From Candidatus Halobonum tyrrellensis G22 (GTDB taxonomy: Archaea; Halobacteriota; Halobacteria; Halobacteriales; Haloferacaceae): a stretch of 64,000 nucleotides of DNA. The notes under the pieces are model-generated. The model was given only the letters and a program-made list of their open reading frames with translations, searched no databases and was not told the origin of the DNA. The position numbers and the translations under genes were made by a program. Shown one piece after another: positions 49,190-57,578 of this stretch; the first letter of the stretch is position 1, and each line of letters begins with the position of its first letter. The stretch spans positions 124,001 to 188,000 of the forward strand of contig NZ_ASGZ01000028.1 in assembly GCF_000495475.1 (NCBI RefSeq), read 5' to 3'.

Positions 49190-50497
49190 ATGGCTTCAAG
49201 CACCGCGGCGAGTTACTGGCGGCGGTACCGGTCGATCCCCATCGTCTACCGGATCGGCGTGGCGTTCCTCCTCGGGTCCCTGTTCGGGCTGGTCGTCGGG
49301 ACCCCCGCGACGCGCCTCCAACCGCTCGGCGACCTGTTCGTTCAGCTGTTGAGCATGCTCATCATCCCGATCATCGTCTTCACGCTGCTGATGGGGGCGC
49401 GCCGGCTCAGCCCGAGCAACCTCGGAAAACTCGGCGTACAGGTCGTCGGCGTCTACATGATCACGTCCGCGCTCGCCGTGGCCATCGGCCTCGGCGTCGG
49501 GAACCTGATCAACCCGGGGACGGGGCTCGAACTCGGCAACGCCGAGGCGCAGTCCGCCGAGGCGCCCGACCTCCTCGAAGTGCTGCTCGGCATCGTGCCG
49601 GAGAACCCCATCGCCGCGATGGCGAACGGGGACGTGCTCCCGACCATCTTCTTCGTCGTCCTGTTCGGTATCGCGCTGGCGCTGGTCGAGCAGTCGACCG
49701 ACGCCTCCGACATCCGCGCCGGCGTCGAGACGTTCTACGACCTCGCGGAGGCGGGCGCGGAGGCGATGTTCAAGATCGTCTGGGGCGTGATGGAGTACGG
49801 CGTCGTCGGCGTGTTCGCGCTGATGGCCGCCGTGTTCGGCGAGGCGGGCGTCGACGCCATCGTGCCGTTCGCCCTGCTCATCCTCACGCTCGCGCTCGCA
49901 GTCGCGGCCCACATCGCGCTAGTCCACCTCGGCGGCATCATCGTCCTGCTCGTGGGCGAGTCGCCGGTCGACTTCCTCCGCGGCGGGCGCGACGCGCTGG
50001 TCACCGCGCTCAGCATCCGCTCGTCGAGCGGGACGCTCCCCGTGACGATGTCGGACGCGGACGAGAACCTGCGGATCGAAGAGGAGGTGTACAGCTTCTC
50101 GCTGCCGCTGGGCGCGACCATCAACATGGACGGCACCGCGCTGTATCAGGGCGTCGCGGCGATATTCGCGGCGAACCTCGTCGGCGTCCAACTCGGACTG
50201 GGCGAGCAGTTCACCGTCGTCGCCGTCGCGGTGCTCGCGAGCGTCGGCGCGGCCGGCGTCCCCGGGACGGGACTCATCATGCTGACGCTGGTGTTGACCC
50301 AACTCGGCCTCCCGCTGGAGGTGGTCGGCTTCGTGGCCGGGGTCGACCCCCTCCTCGACCGGTTGCGGACGATGACGAACATCAGCGGCGACCTCGCGGT
50401 GACGACGCTCGTCGCGAAGTGGAACGACGCCGTCGACTTCTCCGGCGGCACGTGGGCGGCGGACGGTCGCGGCGAGGTGTCGGTCGGCGACGACTGA
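49190..50497 (+). CDS. Dicarboxylate/amino acid:cation symporter (DAACS family)
   Basis: The 435-residue membrane protein matches the GltP/DctA family. LLSMLIIPIIVFTLLMGARR lies in the first helices, SIRSSSGTLPVTM is the serine-rich hairpin of HP1, PLGATINMDGTALYQG is the NMDGT substrate/sodium motif (about residues 300-315), and VPGTGLIMLTLVL is the second hairpin. It should import glutamate, aspartate or C4-dicarboxylates with Na+ or H+. ATG at 49190. It lies between menA and menB and is convergent with menB. Confidence 0.93.
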   Translation: MASSTAASYWRRYRSIPIVYRIGVAFLLGSLFGLVVGTPATRLQPLGDLFVQLLSMLIIPIIVFTLLMGARRLSPSNLGKLGVQVVGVYMITSALAVAIGLGVGNLINPGTGLELGNAEAQSAEAPDLLEVLLGIVPENPIAAMANGDVLPTIFFVVLFGIALALVEQSTDASDIRAGVETFYDLAEAGAEAMFKIVWGVMEYGVVGVFALMAAVFGEAGVDAIVPFALLILTLALAVAAHIALVHLGGIIVLLVGESPVDFLRGGRDALVTALSIRSSSGTLPVTMSDADENLRIEEEVYSFSLPLGATINMDGTALYQGVAAIFAANLVGVQLGLGEQFTVVAVAVLASVGAAGVPGTGLIMLTLVLTQLGLPLEVVGFVAGVDPLLDRLRTMTNISGDLAVTTLVAKWNDAVDFSGGTWAADGRGEVSVGDD

Positions 50498-50507
50498 GAC
50501 CGCGGAC

Positions 50508-50527
50508 ACGCTCTCTCGATTGAGCGT
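50508..50527. terminator. Hairpin between convergent genes
   Basis: ACGCTC (50508-50513) and GAGCGT (50522-50527) form a perfect 6-base stem with an 8-base loop in the 42 bases between the symporter and menB stops. It may end transcription from both sides, but no T-run follows, and archaeal termination does not need a hairpin. Confidence 0.3.
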
Positions 50528-50539
50528 CGGGACGCGGGG

Positions 50540-51466
50540 TTAGTAGTGCCAGGGGTACTCGGAGAAGTCCGGCTCCCGCCCCTCCAGGAAGGCGTCCCGT
50601 CCCTCCCCAGCCTCGGGGGTCATGTACGCCAGCCGCGTCGCCTCGCCCGCGAACACCTGTTGGCCCACGAGACCGTCGTCGGTCATGTTGAACGCGTACT
50701 TGAGCATCCGCATCGCGGTCGGCGACTTGGCGGTCATCTCGTCGGCCCACTCCAGGGCGACCTCCTCCAGGTCGTCGTGTGGGACCGCCTCGTTCGCCAT
50801 CCCCATGTCGACCGCCTCCTCGGCCGAGTAGGTCTTCCCGCGGAAGAACACCTCCCGCGCCTTCTTCTGGCCGACCTGCTTGGCGAGGTACGCCGAGCCG
50901 AACCCGCCGTCGAAGCTCGCCACGTCGGGGTCGGTCTGGAGGAACTTCGCGTGCTCGTCGCTCGCGAGCGTGAGGTCACAGACCACGTGTAGCGAGTGAC
51001 CGCCGCCGACGGCCCAGCCCGGCACGACCGCGACCACCGGTTTGGGCATGAACCGGATGAGCCGCTGGACCTCCAGGACGTGCAGGCGGCCGGCCTTCGC
51101 CTCCCGCACCAGGTCGTCGTCGGCCTCGTCGGCCTCGTCGTCCGCGCGGTACTCGTAGCCCGACTCGCCGCGGACCGACTGGTCGCCGCCCGCACAGAAC
51201 GCCCAGCCGCCGTCCTTCGGCGACGGCCCGTTCCCCGTCAGGAGGACGCAGCCCACGTCGGCGCGTTTGCGCGCGTCGTCGAGGGCGGCGTACAGTTCGT
51301 CGACGGTGCCGGGGCGGAACGCGTTCCTGACCTCGGGGCGGTCGAACGCGACCCGGACCGTCGGCGAGTCGACCGCGCGGTGGTACGTCACGTCGTCGAA
51401 CGCGTCGCTGCCGTCGACGGGCTCCCAGCGGTCGGGGTCGAACGTCTCGGAGACGGTGTCGTTCAC
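50540..51466 (-). CDS. menB: 1,4-Dihydroxy-2-naphthoyl-CoA synthase
   Basis: The 308-residue crotonase-superfamily protein matches naphthoate synthase. RNAFRPGTVDELYAALDDAR, the oxyanion-hole segments WAFCAGGDQSVRG and VPGWAVGGGHSLHVVCDLTL, DVASFDGGFGSAYLAKQVGQ, and the C-terminal EGREPDFSEYPWHY typical of MenB are all present. It closes the second ring of the naphthoquinone. The GTG start at 51466 removes an Arg/Ala-rich N-terminus. It is transcribed in the same direction as menC, menA and menD but separated from them by transporter genes. Confidence 0.95.
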   Translation of the reverse strand: MNDTVSETFDPDRWEPVDGSDAFDDVTYHRAVDSPTVRVAFDRPEVRNAFRPGTVDELYAALDDARKRADVGCVLLTGNGPSPKDGGWAFCAGGDQSVRGESGYEYRADDEADEADDDLVREAKAGRLHVLEVQRLIRFMPKPVVAVVPGWAVGGGHSLHVVCDLTLASDEHAKFLQTDPDVASFDGGFGSAYLAKQVGQKKAREVFFRGKTYSAEEAVDMGMANEAVPHDDLEEVALEWADEMTAKSPTAMRMLKYAFNMTDDGLVGQQVFAGEATRLAYMTPEAGEGRDAFLEGREPDFSEYPWHY

Positions 51467-51643
51467 GCCCGGACGCGCGCGGGCGGCGCGCAAAAAGCTG
51501 TCCGACCGCCCGGGCCGCAGCCGGAACCCGGCGTTCGACGCCGGCGCGGCGTATCCGGCGACGAGCGACGCGACGGTCGCGCGTTCCGCCGTCGTCCCGA
51601 CCGGGGGTTCGGATCCGGCGCCCCCGGTCGGCCGACGACCGGG

Positions 51644-52996
51644 TCAGAGCAGTTCGACGCCCGCGAACGACGCGAGGCTGAGCAGGAGCGTCATCCCGAC
51701 GGCGGCGAACACGACGGTTCGGAGGTACCAGTGCCACGCCCGCGAGAGCGTCCCCCCGTCGCCCTCGCCGAGTTCGGCCACCGCCTCGCGGCCGTACACC
51801 CAGCCGACGAACACCGTGACGAGGAACAGCCCCGTCGGGAGCAGCACCTGGCTCGCGACCGAGTCGAAGAAGCCGAACAGGCTCTGGTCGAGCGCCGACG
51901 GGACCGCGAGCGCGAACGCGCCCACCCCGAGCGCGGCGGCGACGACGGGCCGTTCCACGTCGGTCGTGTCGACGAAGTACGCCGTCGGGATCTCCAGCAG
52001 GCTGATCGCCGACGACAGCGCAGCGACCAGCACCACGAAGTAGAAGACGACGCCGAACAGTTCCCCCGCGGGCAGCGTCCGGAACGCGTTGGCGATGCTG
52101 ACGAAGATCGCGCCGGGGCCTGCCGACCCGGGTTCGACGCCCTGTGCGAACAGCAGCGGGAAGACGATCAGGCCCGCGAGGTAGCCGACCAGCGTGTTCA
52201 CGACGACGATCGCCGCGCCGTCGGCGACGAGATTCTCCGTCTCGTCGACGTACGACGCGTAGGTGATCATGATCCCCGCGCCGAGCGACAGCGTGAACAG
52301 CACCTCGCCCACCGCCGCCGGGATCAGCGTGGCGGCGTTGTCGACGATGTAGCCGAAGTCGGGTTCGAGGAAGTAGGCGTAGCCGGCGCCCGACCCGGGG
52401 AGCGTCGCCGCGAAGGCGGCGAGTCCCACCATCAACAGGAGTATCGCTGGCACCATCACCTTCGTCGCGAGTTCGATCCCGCGTTCGATCCCCATGGCGA
52501 CGATGACGACGGTGACGACGAGGAAGACGGCGGCGTACCCCACGGCGTCGAAGCCGACGGCGGCCGCCTCGAAGTACGACGACGGCGCCGCGAAGTACGC
52601 GCCGGTCGGGCTGGCGAACAGGTACCGCACCACCCAACCGCCGACCACGCTGTAGTAGGAGACGATCCAGAAGGCGGTGACGGCGGCGAGTACGCCCGCG
52701 GTCGCCCACGCGCGTCCCCCCTCGCGGAAGGCGTCGACGACGTTCCGCTGTGCGCGCCGCCCGACGACGAACTCCGCGAGCATCGCGGGCAGGCCAATGA
52801 GCGCGACCGCGACCACGTTGACGACGAGGAACGCCGCGCCGCCGTTGGTCGCCGCCTCGTACGGGAACCGCCAGAGGTTGCCGAGACCGACCGCGCTGCC
52901 GACCGCGGCCATGACGAACCCGATCCGCGAGGCCCACTGTTCGCGGCCCGCGACCCGCCGGTGTGCCCATCCGGGCAGGAGACTCCGGTCTGACAT
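51644..52996 (-). CDS. Sodium-dependent (NSS/SNF family) transporter
   Basis: The 450-residue membrane protein has the neurotransmitter:sodium symporter hallmark near the N-terminus: FVMAAVGSAVGLGNLWRFPY (about residues 32-51), then GGAAFLVVNVV. TLSLGAGIMITYASY (about 205-219) is the broken TM6/TM7 region, and SSAISLLEIPTAYFVD is the TM8 sodium site. It should import an amino acid or similar small amine with Na+. It lies between menB and menD on the same strand, with no direct link to quinone synthesis. ATG at 52996. Confidence 0.93.
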   Translation of the reverse strand: MSDRSLLPGWAHRRVAGREQWASRIGFVMAAVGSAVGLGNLWRFPYEAATNGGAAFLVVNVVAVALIGLPAMLAEFVVGRRAQRNVVDAFREGGRAWATAGVLAAVTAFWIVSYYSVVGGWVVRYLFASPTGAYFAAPSSYFEAAAVGFDAVGYAAVFLVVTVVIVAMGIERGIELATKVMVPAILLLMVGLAAFAATLPGSGAGYAYFLEPDFGYIVDNAATLIPAAVGEVLFTLSLGAGIMITYASYVDETENLVADGAAIVVVNTLVGYLAGLIVFPLLFAQGVEPGSAGPGAIFVSIANAFRTLPAGELFGVVFYFVVLVAALSSAISLLEIPTAYFVDTTDVERPVVAAALGVGAFALAVPSALDQSLFGFFDSVASQVLLPTGLFLVTVFVGWVYGREAVAELGEGDGGTLSRAWHWYLRTVVFAAVGMTLLLSLASFAGVELL

Positions 52997-53155
52997 GCCC
53001 CCGGGTACTGCGTCCCGAAGAAAGTACGTGCCGGTACGCGACGGACGGTCACTTCCCGACCCGGAGGGCCGCACCGACGGCGCCGCCCGCGCTCCGACCG
53101 CGAAGGCCGCACCGGCGGCGCCGATCGGACCGACCGTACCGACCGTGCCGACTCG

Positions 53156-54967
53156 TCAGTCGCCGTCGAGACCGGCGACCCGTTCGGCCACCTCGGCGGC
53201 GAGTCGCTCGCGGACGCGGTGGCTCGCTTCCGCGTCGCTCGTCACCTCGACGACGGTCGTGCCGTCGGTCGTGACCGCCTCGCGGTACGACTCGCGGAAC
53301 GCCTCGCGGTCGTCGCCGTCGACCCGCTCGAACTCGAGGTCGTACAGCCCCTCGGTGTGCGAGAAGTCGACCCCGTGGGGCGTCTTGAACTGCGCGGTGA
53401 ACGGCGGGTCGTACGCCTCGATCGGGAGCGCGTGGAAGATGCCGCCGCCGTCGTTGTTCACGGCGACTATCGTCGCGTCCACGTCACACCGCGAGAGCGC
53501 GAGCAGGCCGTTCATGTCGTGGTAGTACGCCAGGTCGCCCGTCACGAGCGTCAGGTCGTCCGTCGTCGCGGAGCCGGCGCCGAGCGCCGTCGAGACGACG
53601 CCGTCGATGCCCGACGCGCCGCGGTTGCCGAGGACGGTCAGCGACCGCGCGGCGGGCGCGGCGAACCGGTCGGCGTCGCGGACCGGCATCGAGTTGGAGA
53701 CGAACACGGTCGACGGCTCCGGCGCGAGGGCGAACACGTCCGCGAGCACGCGCCCCTCGAAGAACGCGTCCTCGTCGCTCACGGCGTCCCAGTGGGCGGT
53801 CTCGGCCGCTTCCCAGCGCGCGCGCCAGTCGGCGGAGTCCGGTCCGGAGACGTGCCGCGCGACGGTCGCCGCCAGCCGCGAGGGGTCCGCGACCACCAGG
53901 TCCGTGGCGGCGAACTCCGCCTCGCGCCACCCGCCCGCGGGGTCGACCACGAACTGCCGGGCGTCGGTGTCCGCGAGGTAGTTCCGGAGCGGTTTGGAGG
54001 TGGGCGACGCGCCGAACCGCACGACCACCTCGGGGTCGGGCCAGTCGGCCGTCGCCTCGCCCGCGAGAAAGCCGTCGTAGCCGCCGAGGACGGGCGTGAC
54101 GCGGGTCGCCGAGCCGAACCGCAGTCCCGACAGCGGGTCCGCCAGCACCGGGAACCCCGTGGCGTGTGCGAGCGCGGTCATCGCCTCGGGGTCCGGTCCC
54201 GGCGGGTCGGCGGGACCCGCGACGACCAGCCCCCGCTCGGCCGACAGCGCGCGCGCCACCTCGCGGACCTCCCTGTCGTCGGGGACGGGGTGGCCGGGCG
54301 TCGTCGAGACGTACGCGCCGTCGCGGCCGCGTTCCGCGAGCGCGGGCAGGTCGTCGGGCACGTCGCCCTCGACGTGGACCGGTTCGAGCGGCTTGCGGAA
54401 CGGGACGTTGAGGTGGACCGGTCCCGCGGGCGTCCCCTCGGCCGTGGAGACGGCGCGGGCGGCGGTGGTGCGGAGCGAGCGGAGCTTTCGATCCTCGGCT
54501 TCGGGTTCGGGGAGGTCCTTGTACCACCGGACCGCGTCGCCGTACAGTTTCTCCTGGTCGACGGTCTGGTTCGCGCCCGAGTCGCGGAGTTCGGGGGGAC
54601 GGTCGGCGGTCAACAGCAGCAGCGGGACGCGCCCCTGGGACGCCTCGACCACCGCGGGGTGGAAGTTGGCGGCCGCGGTGCCCGACGTGGAGACGAGCGG
54701 CGTCACCTCGCCGGTCCGGCGGGCGCGCCCGAGCGCGAAGTACGCCGCCGAGCGCTCGTCGAGGTGCGAGAACGTCCTGACCTCCTCGTGGCGGGCGAAC
54801 GCCACCGTCAGCGGCGTCGAGCGCGACCCCGGGCAGAGACAGACCGCGCGCACCCCCGCGGCGGCGAGTTCGTCGACGAGCGTCCGCGCCCACAGCGCGT
54901 TTCGGTTGGGGGCGCGCTCGGGGTCGGCGCCCGCGCCGGGTCCGCGTCCGTGTCCGGGTCCGGTCAT
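53156..54967 (-). CDS. menD: SEPHCHC synthase (2-succinyl-5-enolpyruvyl-6-hydroxy-3-cyclohexene-1-carboxylate synthase)
   Basis: The 603-residue ThDP enzyme has CLCPGSRSTPLTVAFA near residue 45, HLDERSAAYFALG, and the MenD motif LVSTSGTAAANFHPAVVEAS with TADRPPELRDSGANQTVDQ. The ThDP-binding GDLAYYHDMNGLLAL ending NNDGGG is near 498. It joins 2-oxoglutarate-derived succinic semialdehyde to isochorismate, the second step of classical menaquinone synthesis. ATG at 54967 begins a short Gly-rich leader. The partner menF lies 2.6 kb away on the other strand, with unrelated small genes between. Confidence 0.95.
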   Translation of the reverse strand: MTGPGHGRGPGAGADPERAPNRNALWARTLVDELAAAGVRAVCLCPGSRSTPLTVAFARHEEVRTFSHLDERSAAYFALGRARRTGEVTPLVSTSGTAAANFHPAVVEASQGRVPLLLLTADRPPELRDSGANQTVDQEKLYGDAVRWYKDLPEPEAEDRKLRSLRTTAARAVSTAEGTPAGPVHLNVPFRKPLEPVHVEGDVPDDLPALAERGRDGAYVSTTPGHPVPDDREVREVARALSAERGLVVAGPADPPGPDPEAMTALAHATGFPVLADPLSGLRFGSATRVTPVLGGYDGFLAGEATADWPDPEVVVRFGASPTSKPLRNYLADTDARQFVVDPAGGWREAEFAATDLVVADPSRLAATVARHVSGPDSADWRARWEAAETAHWDAVSDEDAFFEGRVLADVFALAPEPSTVFVSNSMPVRDADRFAAPAARSLTVLGNRGASGIDGVVSTALGAGSATTDDLTLVTGDLAYYHDMNGLLALSRCDVDATIVAVNNDGGGIFHALPIEAYDPPFTAQFKTPHGVDFSHTEGLYDLEFERVDGDDREAFRESYREAVTTDGTTVVEVTSDAEASHRVRERLAAEVAERVAGLDGD

Positions 54968-55090
54968 CGGCGGGGCTACGGCGGGCGGGGTGATAGCCGC
55001 GGCGAAACGCTCCCGCCGGGCGCCTCCCGCGGGACCCCGACCGGCGCCGCGGACGGGACCGTTTTCACCTCGTCCGTCGTACCGTCCTCT

Positions 55091-55291
55091 ATGTCCCCCA
55101 GCGCCGAGATGAACGGGATCGGGAACGTCATCGAGGAGACGCTCGACGCGGCTCGAAGACACCGGGCGAAGGAGACGTCCCGGCCGCGCCTGGAGCTGTA
55201 TCACGAGGCGCTCGAAGGGACACGGCGGGTCGCCGGTAACGCCCCGATGCGCGAGACCCGAGGGCCGAAGCGGGGGGTTCGCGGTGCCTAG
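55091..55291 (+). CDS. 66-residue unknown protein, first of an overlapping pair
   Basis: The ATG-to-TAG frame reads MSPSAEMNGIGNVIEETLDA, then a basic stretch RRHRAKETSRPRLELYHEAL and an Arg-rich tail. It is basic and helical, unlike its acidic neighbours, with no motif I know. GTTTTCACC (55062-55070) lies about 26 bases before the ATG as a possible TATA element. Its last 8 bases overlap the start of the next gene. It diverges from menD. It could be an antitoxin or nucleic-acid-binding adaptor, but that is only inference from size and charge. Confidence 0.6.
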   Translation: MSPSAEMNGIGNVIEETLDAARRHRAKETSRPRLELYHEALEGTRRVAGNAPMRETRGPKRGVRGA

Positions 55292-55586
55292 CACCGCCGC
55301 GGTTCACCTACGGATGCGAAAGAAGCGAGCGGCCGAACTGGTCAAACAACGGGTCGACGACATCTCGGTCGAGGAGCGCGACCCGGACGGCGAAGTCGTC
55401 GTCCGGGTAAAAGGAGAGGGGACTCGCGTCGCGACCATCGCCGAGGAAGACGAAGAGAAAGGGGAAGAGGAGACGCCCCCGTCCGCCCCGTCCGGGGTGC
55501 GTCTCGAATACGTGACGGAGGGGCCACCGCACGTCGAGCGGAAGGCGAGACAGATCAGGCGGCTCCTCTCCCGTCGCGCCCGCTAA
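55284..55586 (+). CDS. 100-residue unknown protein, second of an overlapping pair
   Basis: The frame starts at a GTG inside the previous gene's last codons; an ATG at 55314 is an alternative. The text reads MRKKRAAELVKQRVDDISVE, a strand-like DGEVVVRVKGEGTRVATIAE, a Glu/Lys run, then VRLEYVTEGPPHVERKARQI and an Arg-rich end. Lysine and arginine are far more frequent, and A-ending codons (AAA, GAA, CGA, GGA) more common, than in neighbouring genes. It may bind nucleic acid. No family is recognised. The convergent DUF4112 gene ends 8 bases downstream. Confidence 0.6.
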   Translation: MPSTAAVHLRMRKKRAAELVKQRVDDISVEERDPDGEVVVRVKGEGTRVATIAEEDEEKGEEETPPSAPSGVRLEYVTEGPPHVERKARQIRRLLSRRAR

Positions 55587-55593
55587 CGCGGTG

Positions 55594-55971
55594 TCAGCCG
55601 TCGAGCACCGCGCGTTCGAGCAGGCGCGCGTTCCGCTTGTTCGCCTTCCACGCGAAGTCGAACAGGTCGCCGACCAGCGGGAGCGAGCCGACGACGGTGT
55701 CGATGCCGACGTTGACCAGCATGCGCGAGATGGTGACCGGGCCGGCGCCGAGGCGGTACGCCTCGCCGACGATGAGGAGCGACGCGACCAGCGTTATCAG
55801 GTCGCCGACCGAGGGGACCAGCCCCACGATGGCGTCGAGACCGACCCGGTAGTTGACCACGGGGAGCTTCACCGACTCGTCGAGCAGTTGTGCGAACCAC
55901 TTGACGCGGTCGACGCGGCGTTCGACCTCCTTGCTGTCGGCGTCGGCGGAGGCGCGCGAGAGCAGGCTCAC
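55594..55971 (-). CDS. DUF4112 membrane protein
   Basis: The 125-residue protein matches DUF4112: WFAQLLDESVKLPVVNYRVG, LDAIVGLVPSVGDLITLVAS, SRMLVNVGIDTVVGSLPLVG, DLFDFAWKANKRNARLLERA. The two GLVPxxGD/GSLPLVGD repeats sit in membrane-inserting hairpins. Function is unknown in all domains of life. The GTG start at 55971 overlaps the UPF0058 stop by 4 bases (GTGA), so the two are translated together. Confidence 0.9.
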   Translation of the reverse strand: MSLLSRASADADSKEVERRVDRVKWFAQLLDESVKLPVVNYRVGLDAIVGLVPSVGDLITLVASLLIVGEAYRLGAGPVTISRMLVNVGIDTVVGSLPLVGDLFDFAWKANKRNARLLERAVLDG

Positions 55972-56246
55972 AGTTTGTTCTCCGCGTCCTGTGCGAGTTC
56001 CTCCATCCGCTTGCCGACGCGGCCGGCGTTGGAGAACTCGTCTTCCGACATGGCCGACGCGAGCGCGTTGCCCAACACGAACACGGCGTGTTTGTGCTCG
56101 CTCTTGGACTTGTGGACGTGCGAGGGGTCGACGCCCAGCCCGTGGTACGCCTCGAAGCGGGTCTCGTCGACGTCCTCCCGCTCGCTGAAGTGGTCCATGA
56201 TCGTCACCATCTGCTCGTGGAGTTCGAGCAGTTCGTCTTTGTGCAT
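55968..56246 (-). CDS. UPF0058 family protein
   Basis: The 92-residue helical protein fits UPF0058: MHKDELLELHEQMVTIMDHF, then FEAYHGLGVDPSHVHKSKSE HKHAVFVLGNALASAMSEDE (family core), and a C-terminal helix. The family is archaeal, small and of unknown function. It is translationally coupled to the DUF4112 membrane protein downstream. ATG at 56246. Confidence 0.92.
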   Translation of the reverse strand: MHKDELLELHEQMVTIMDHFSEREDVDETRFEAYHGLGVDPSHVHKSKSEHKHAVFVLGNALASAMSEDEFSNAGRVGKRMEELAQDAENKL

Positions 56247-56469
56247 GCGCGAGCCTATGCGGTACCGCCAGTTAAGCGTTGTTCGGCGGCGAGCCGCGCG
56301 AGCGGGCTCCCCTCGGCGTCGCGGACACCGTCCCGGCGTGTCCGACCGCTCCCCGACGCTGGTGTCGCTGGGGGACGCGGGCGACGCGGGAGCGCGGTGT
56401 CCGACCGGCACCGACCCGGCGGACGGCGCCGTCGCTCGCGGGGGGCGTTCGGCTCGAAAGAGGGGCGGG

Positions 56470-56688
56470 TCAGAAGACGTACTCGTCGTCGTGACCCATC
56501 ATGCCGTCGTCCTCGAAGCCGCCGGGCTCGGCGTCGTCGTCCTGCGGGCCACTGGTCTTGTACGCCTTGAGTCCGGTCGACAGGAGGTCCTCGATCGCCT
56601 CTTCGCGGTTGACGAACTCGCCCTGTTCGACCATCTGGGCGATCTGCATCTCCAAGTGCTCGGGGATGTTTATCTCGACTTTGGGCAT
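56470..56688 (-). CDS. Ribbon-helix-helix (CopG-like) protein
   Basis: The 72-residue protein starts with a ribbon-helix-helix domain, MPKVEINIPEHLEMQIAQMV and GEFVNREEAIEDLLSTGLKA, followed by an acidic tail ending GHDDEYVF. Such proteins dimerise and place the N-terminal strand in the DNA major groove; here it is probably a repressor or chromosomal regulator. A very clear TATA element 28 bases upstream supports the start and a leaderless transcript. Confidence 0.87.
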   Translation of the reverse strand: MPKVEINIPEHLEMQIAQMVEQGEFVNREEAIEDLLSTGLKAYKTSGPQDDDAEPGGFEDDGMMGHDDEYVF

Positions 56689-56711
56689 CTACCCCCGAGT
56701 TTACCGACGCC

Positions 56712-56720
56712 ATATAAAAA
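56712..56720 (-). promoter_or_regulatory. TATA element of the ribbon-helix-helix gene
   Basis: TTTTTATAT on the minus strand is centred about 28 bases before the ATG at 56688 and is one of the best TATA boxes in the window. Confidence 0.7.
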
Positions 56721-56873
56721 TCCTGCGGGGGCGGTTCGGACGGGAAAAACGATAGTTTACCGCGCGTTAGCTCGTATTTCCTCGATTCCGAATATCAGCT
56801 TCGGTTCCCTGTGATCGGGGGTTCGTCGCGCCGGAGTCGGTAGCCTTTGGTGAACGCACCGCAAAGCGCGGGC

Positions 56874-57467
56874 ATGGTCAGCGACGTGACCGGTCTCCAC
56901 GAGGAGTTCGGCGGCGAGCGACTCCCGCCGGGTCAACGCGAGACCGAGCGGTTCCCGGTGCTCTCGAAGTCGGGGACGCCCGGGTGGACGCCCGAGACGT
57001 GGGAGTTCGAGGTGTGGGGTGCGGTCGACGAGCCGTTCTCGCTCGACTACGACGCGTTCACCGACCTCCCGAGCGTCACCCAGCGGCAGGACTTCCACTG
57101 CGTCACCGGCTGGTCGAAGTTCGACTGCGAGTTCACGGGCGTCCCGTTCCCCGACATCGTCGAGCGGGCGGGCGTCCGCGACGACGCGGTCCACGTCATG
57201 TTCCACGCGCTCGACGGCTACACGACGAACCTCCCGCTGGCCGACTGCGACCGCGAGGAGGTGCTGTTCGCCTACGAGTTCGACGGCGACCCGCTCGCGG
57301 AGGACCACGGCGGCCCGCTGCGGGTCGTCACGCCCCACAAGTACGCGTACAAGGGCGCCAAGTGGGTGACCGGCGTCGAGTTCCTCACCGACCCCGAGCG
57401 GGGGTACTGGGAGAAGCGGGGCTACTCGAACACGGCGAACCCGTGGAACGAGGAACGGTACAGCTAG
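56874..57467 (+). CDS. Molybdopterin-dependent oxidoreductase (sulfite oxidase-like fold)
   Basis: The 197-residue protein resembles the short sulfite oxidase-family/YedY-like molybdopterin domain. WEFEVWGAVDEPFSLDYDAF is followed by QRQDFHCVTGWSKFDCEFTG, in which the Cys of HCVTGWS is the expected Mo ligand. Later comes HGGPLRVVTPHKYAYKGAKW and VEFLTDPERGYWEKRGYSNT at the end. No signal peptide is seen, so it appears cytoplasmic. Its substrate is unknown. ATG at 56874 (MVSDVTGLHEEFGG) is preferred over a GTG 27 bases earlier. Confidence 0.9.
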   Translation: MVSDVTGLHEEFGGERLPPGQRETERFPVLSKSGTPGWTPETWEFEVWGAVDEPFSLDYDAFTDLPSVTQRQDFHCVTGWSKFDCEFTGVPFPDIVERAGVRDDAVHVMFHALDGYTTNLPLADCDREEVLFAYEFDGDPLAEDHGGPLRVVTPHKYAYKGAKWVTGVEFLTDPERGYWEKRGYSNTANPWNEERYS

Positions 57468-57578
57468 CCCCCGGGTGGTTCGGCGGCCGGCCGCGCGCGG
57501 GGACCCGGCCGACGCGGGTGCGAGCGCCCGGTTTCGGAAACCAGAGGGGTCAAGAGCGTCCCCCCCGAACTCCGGGTG

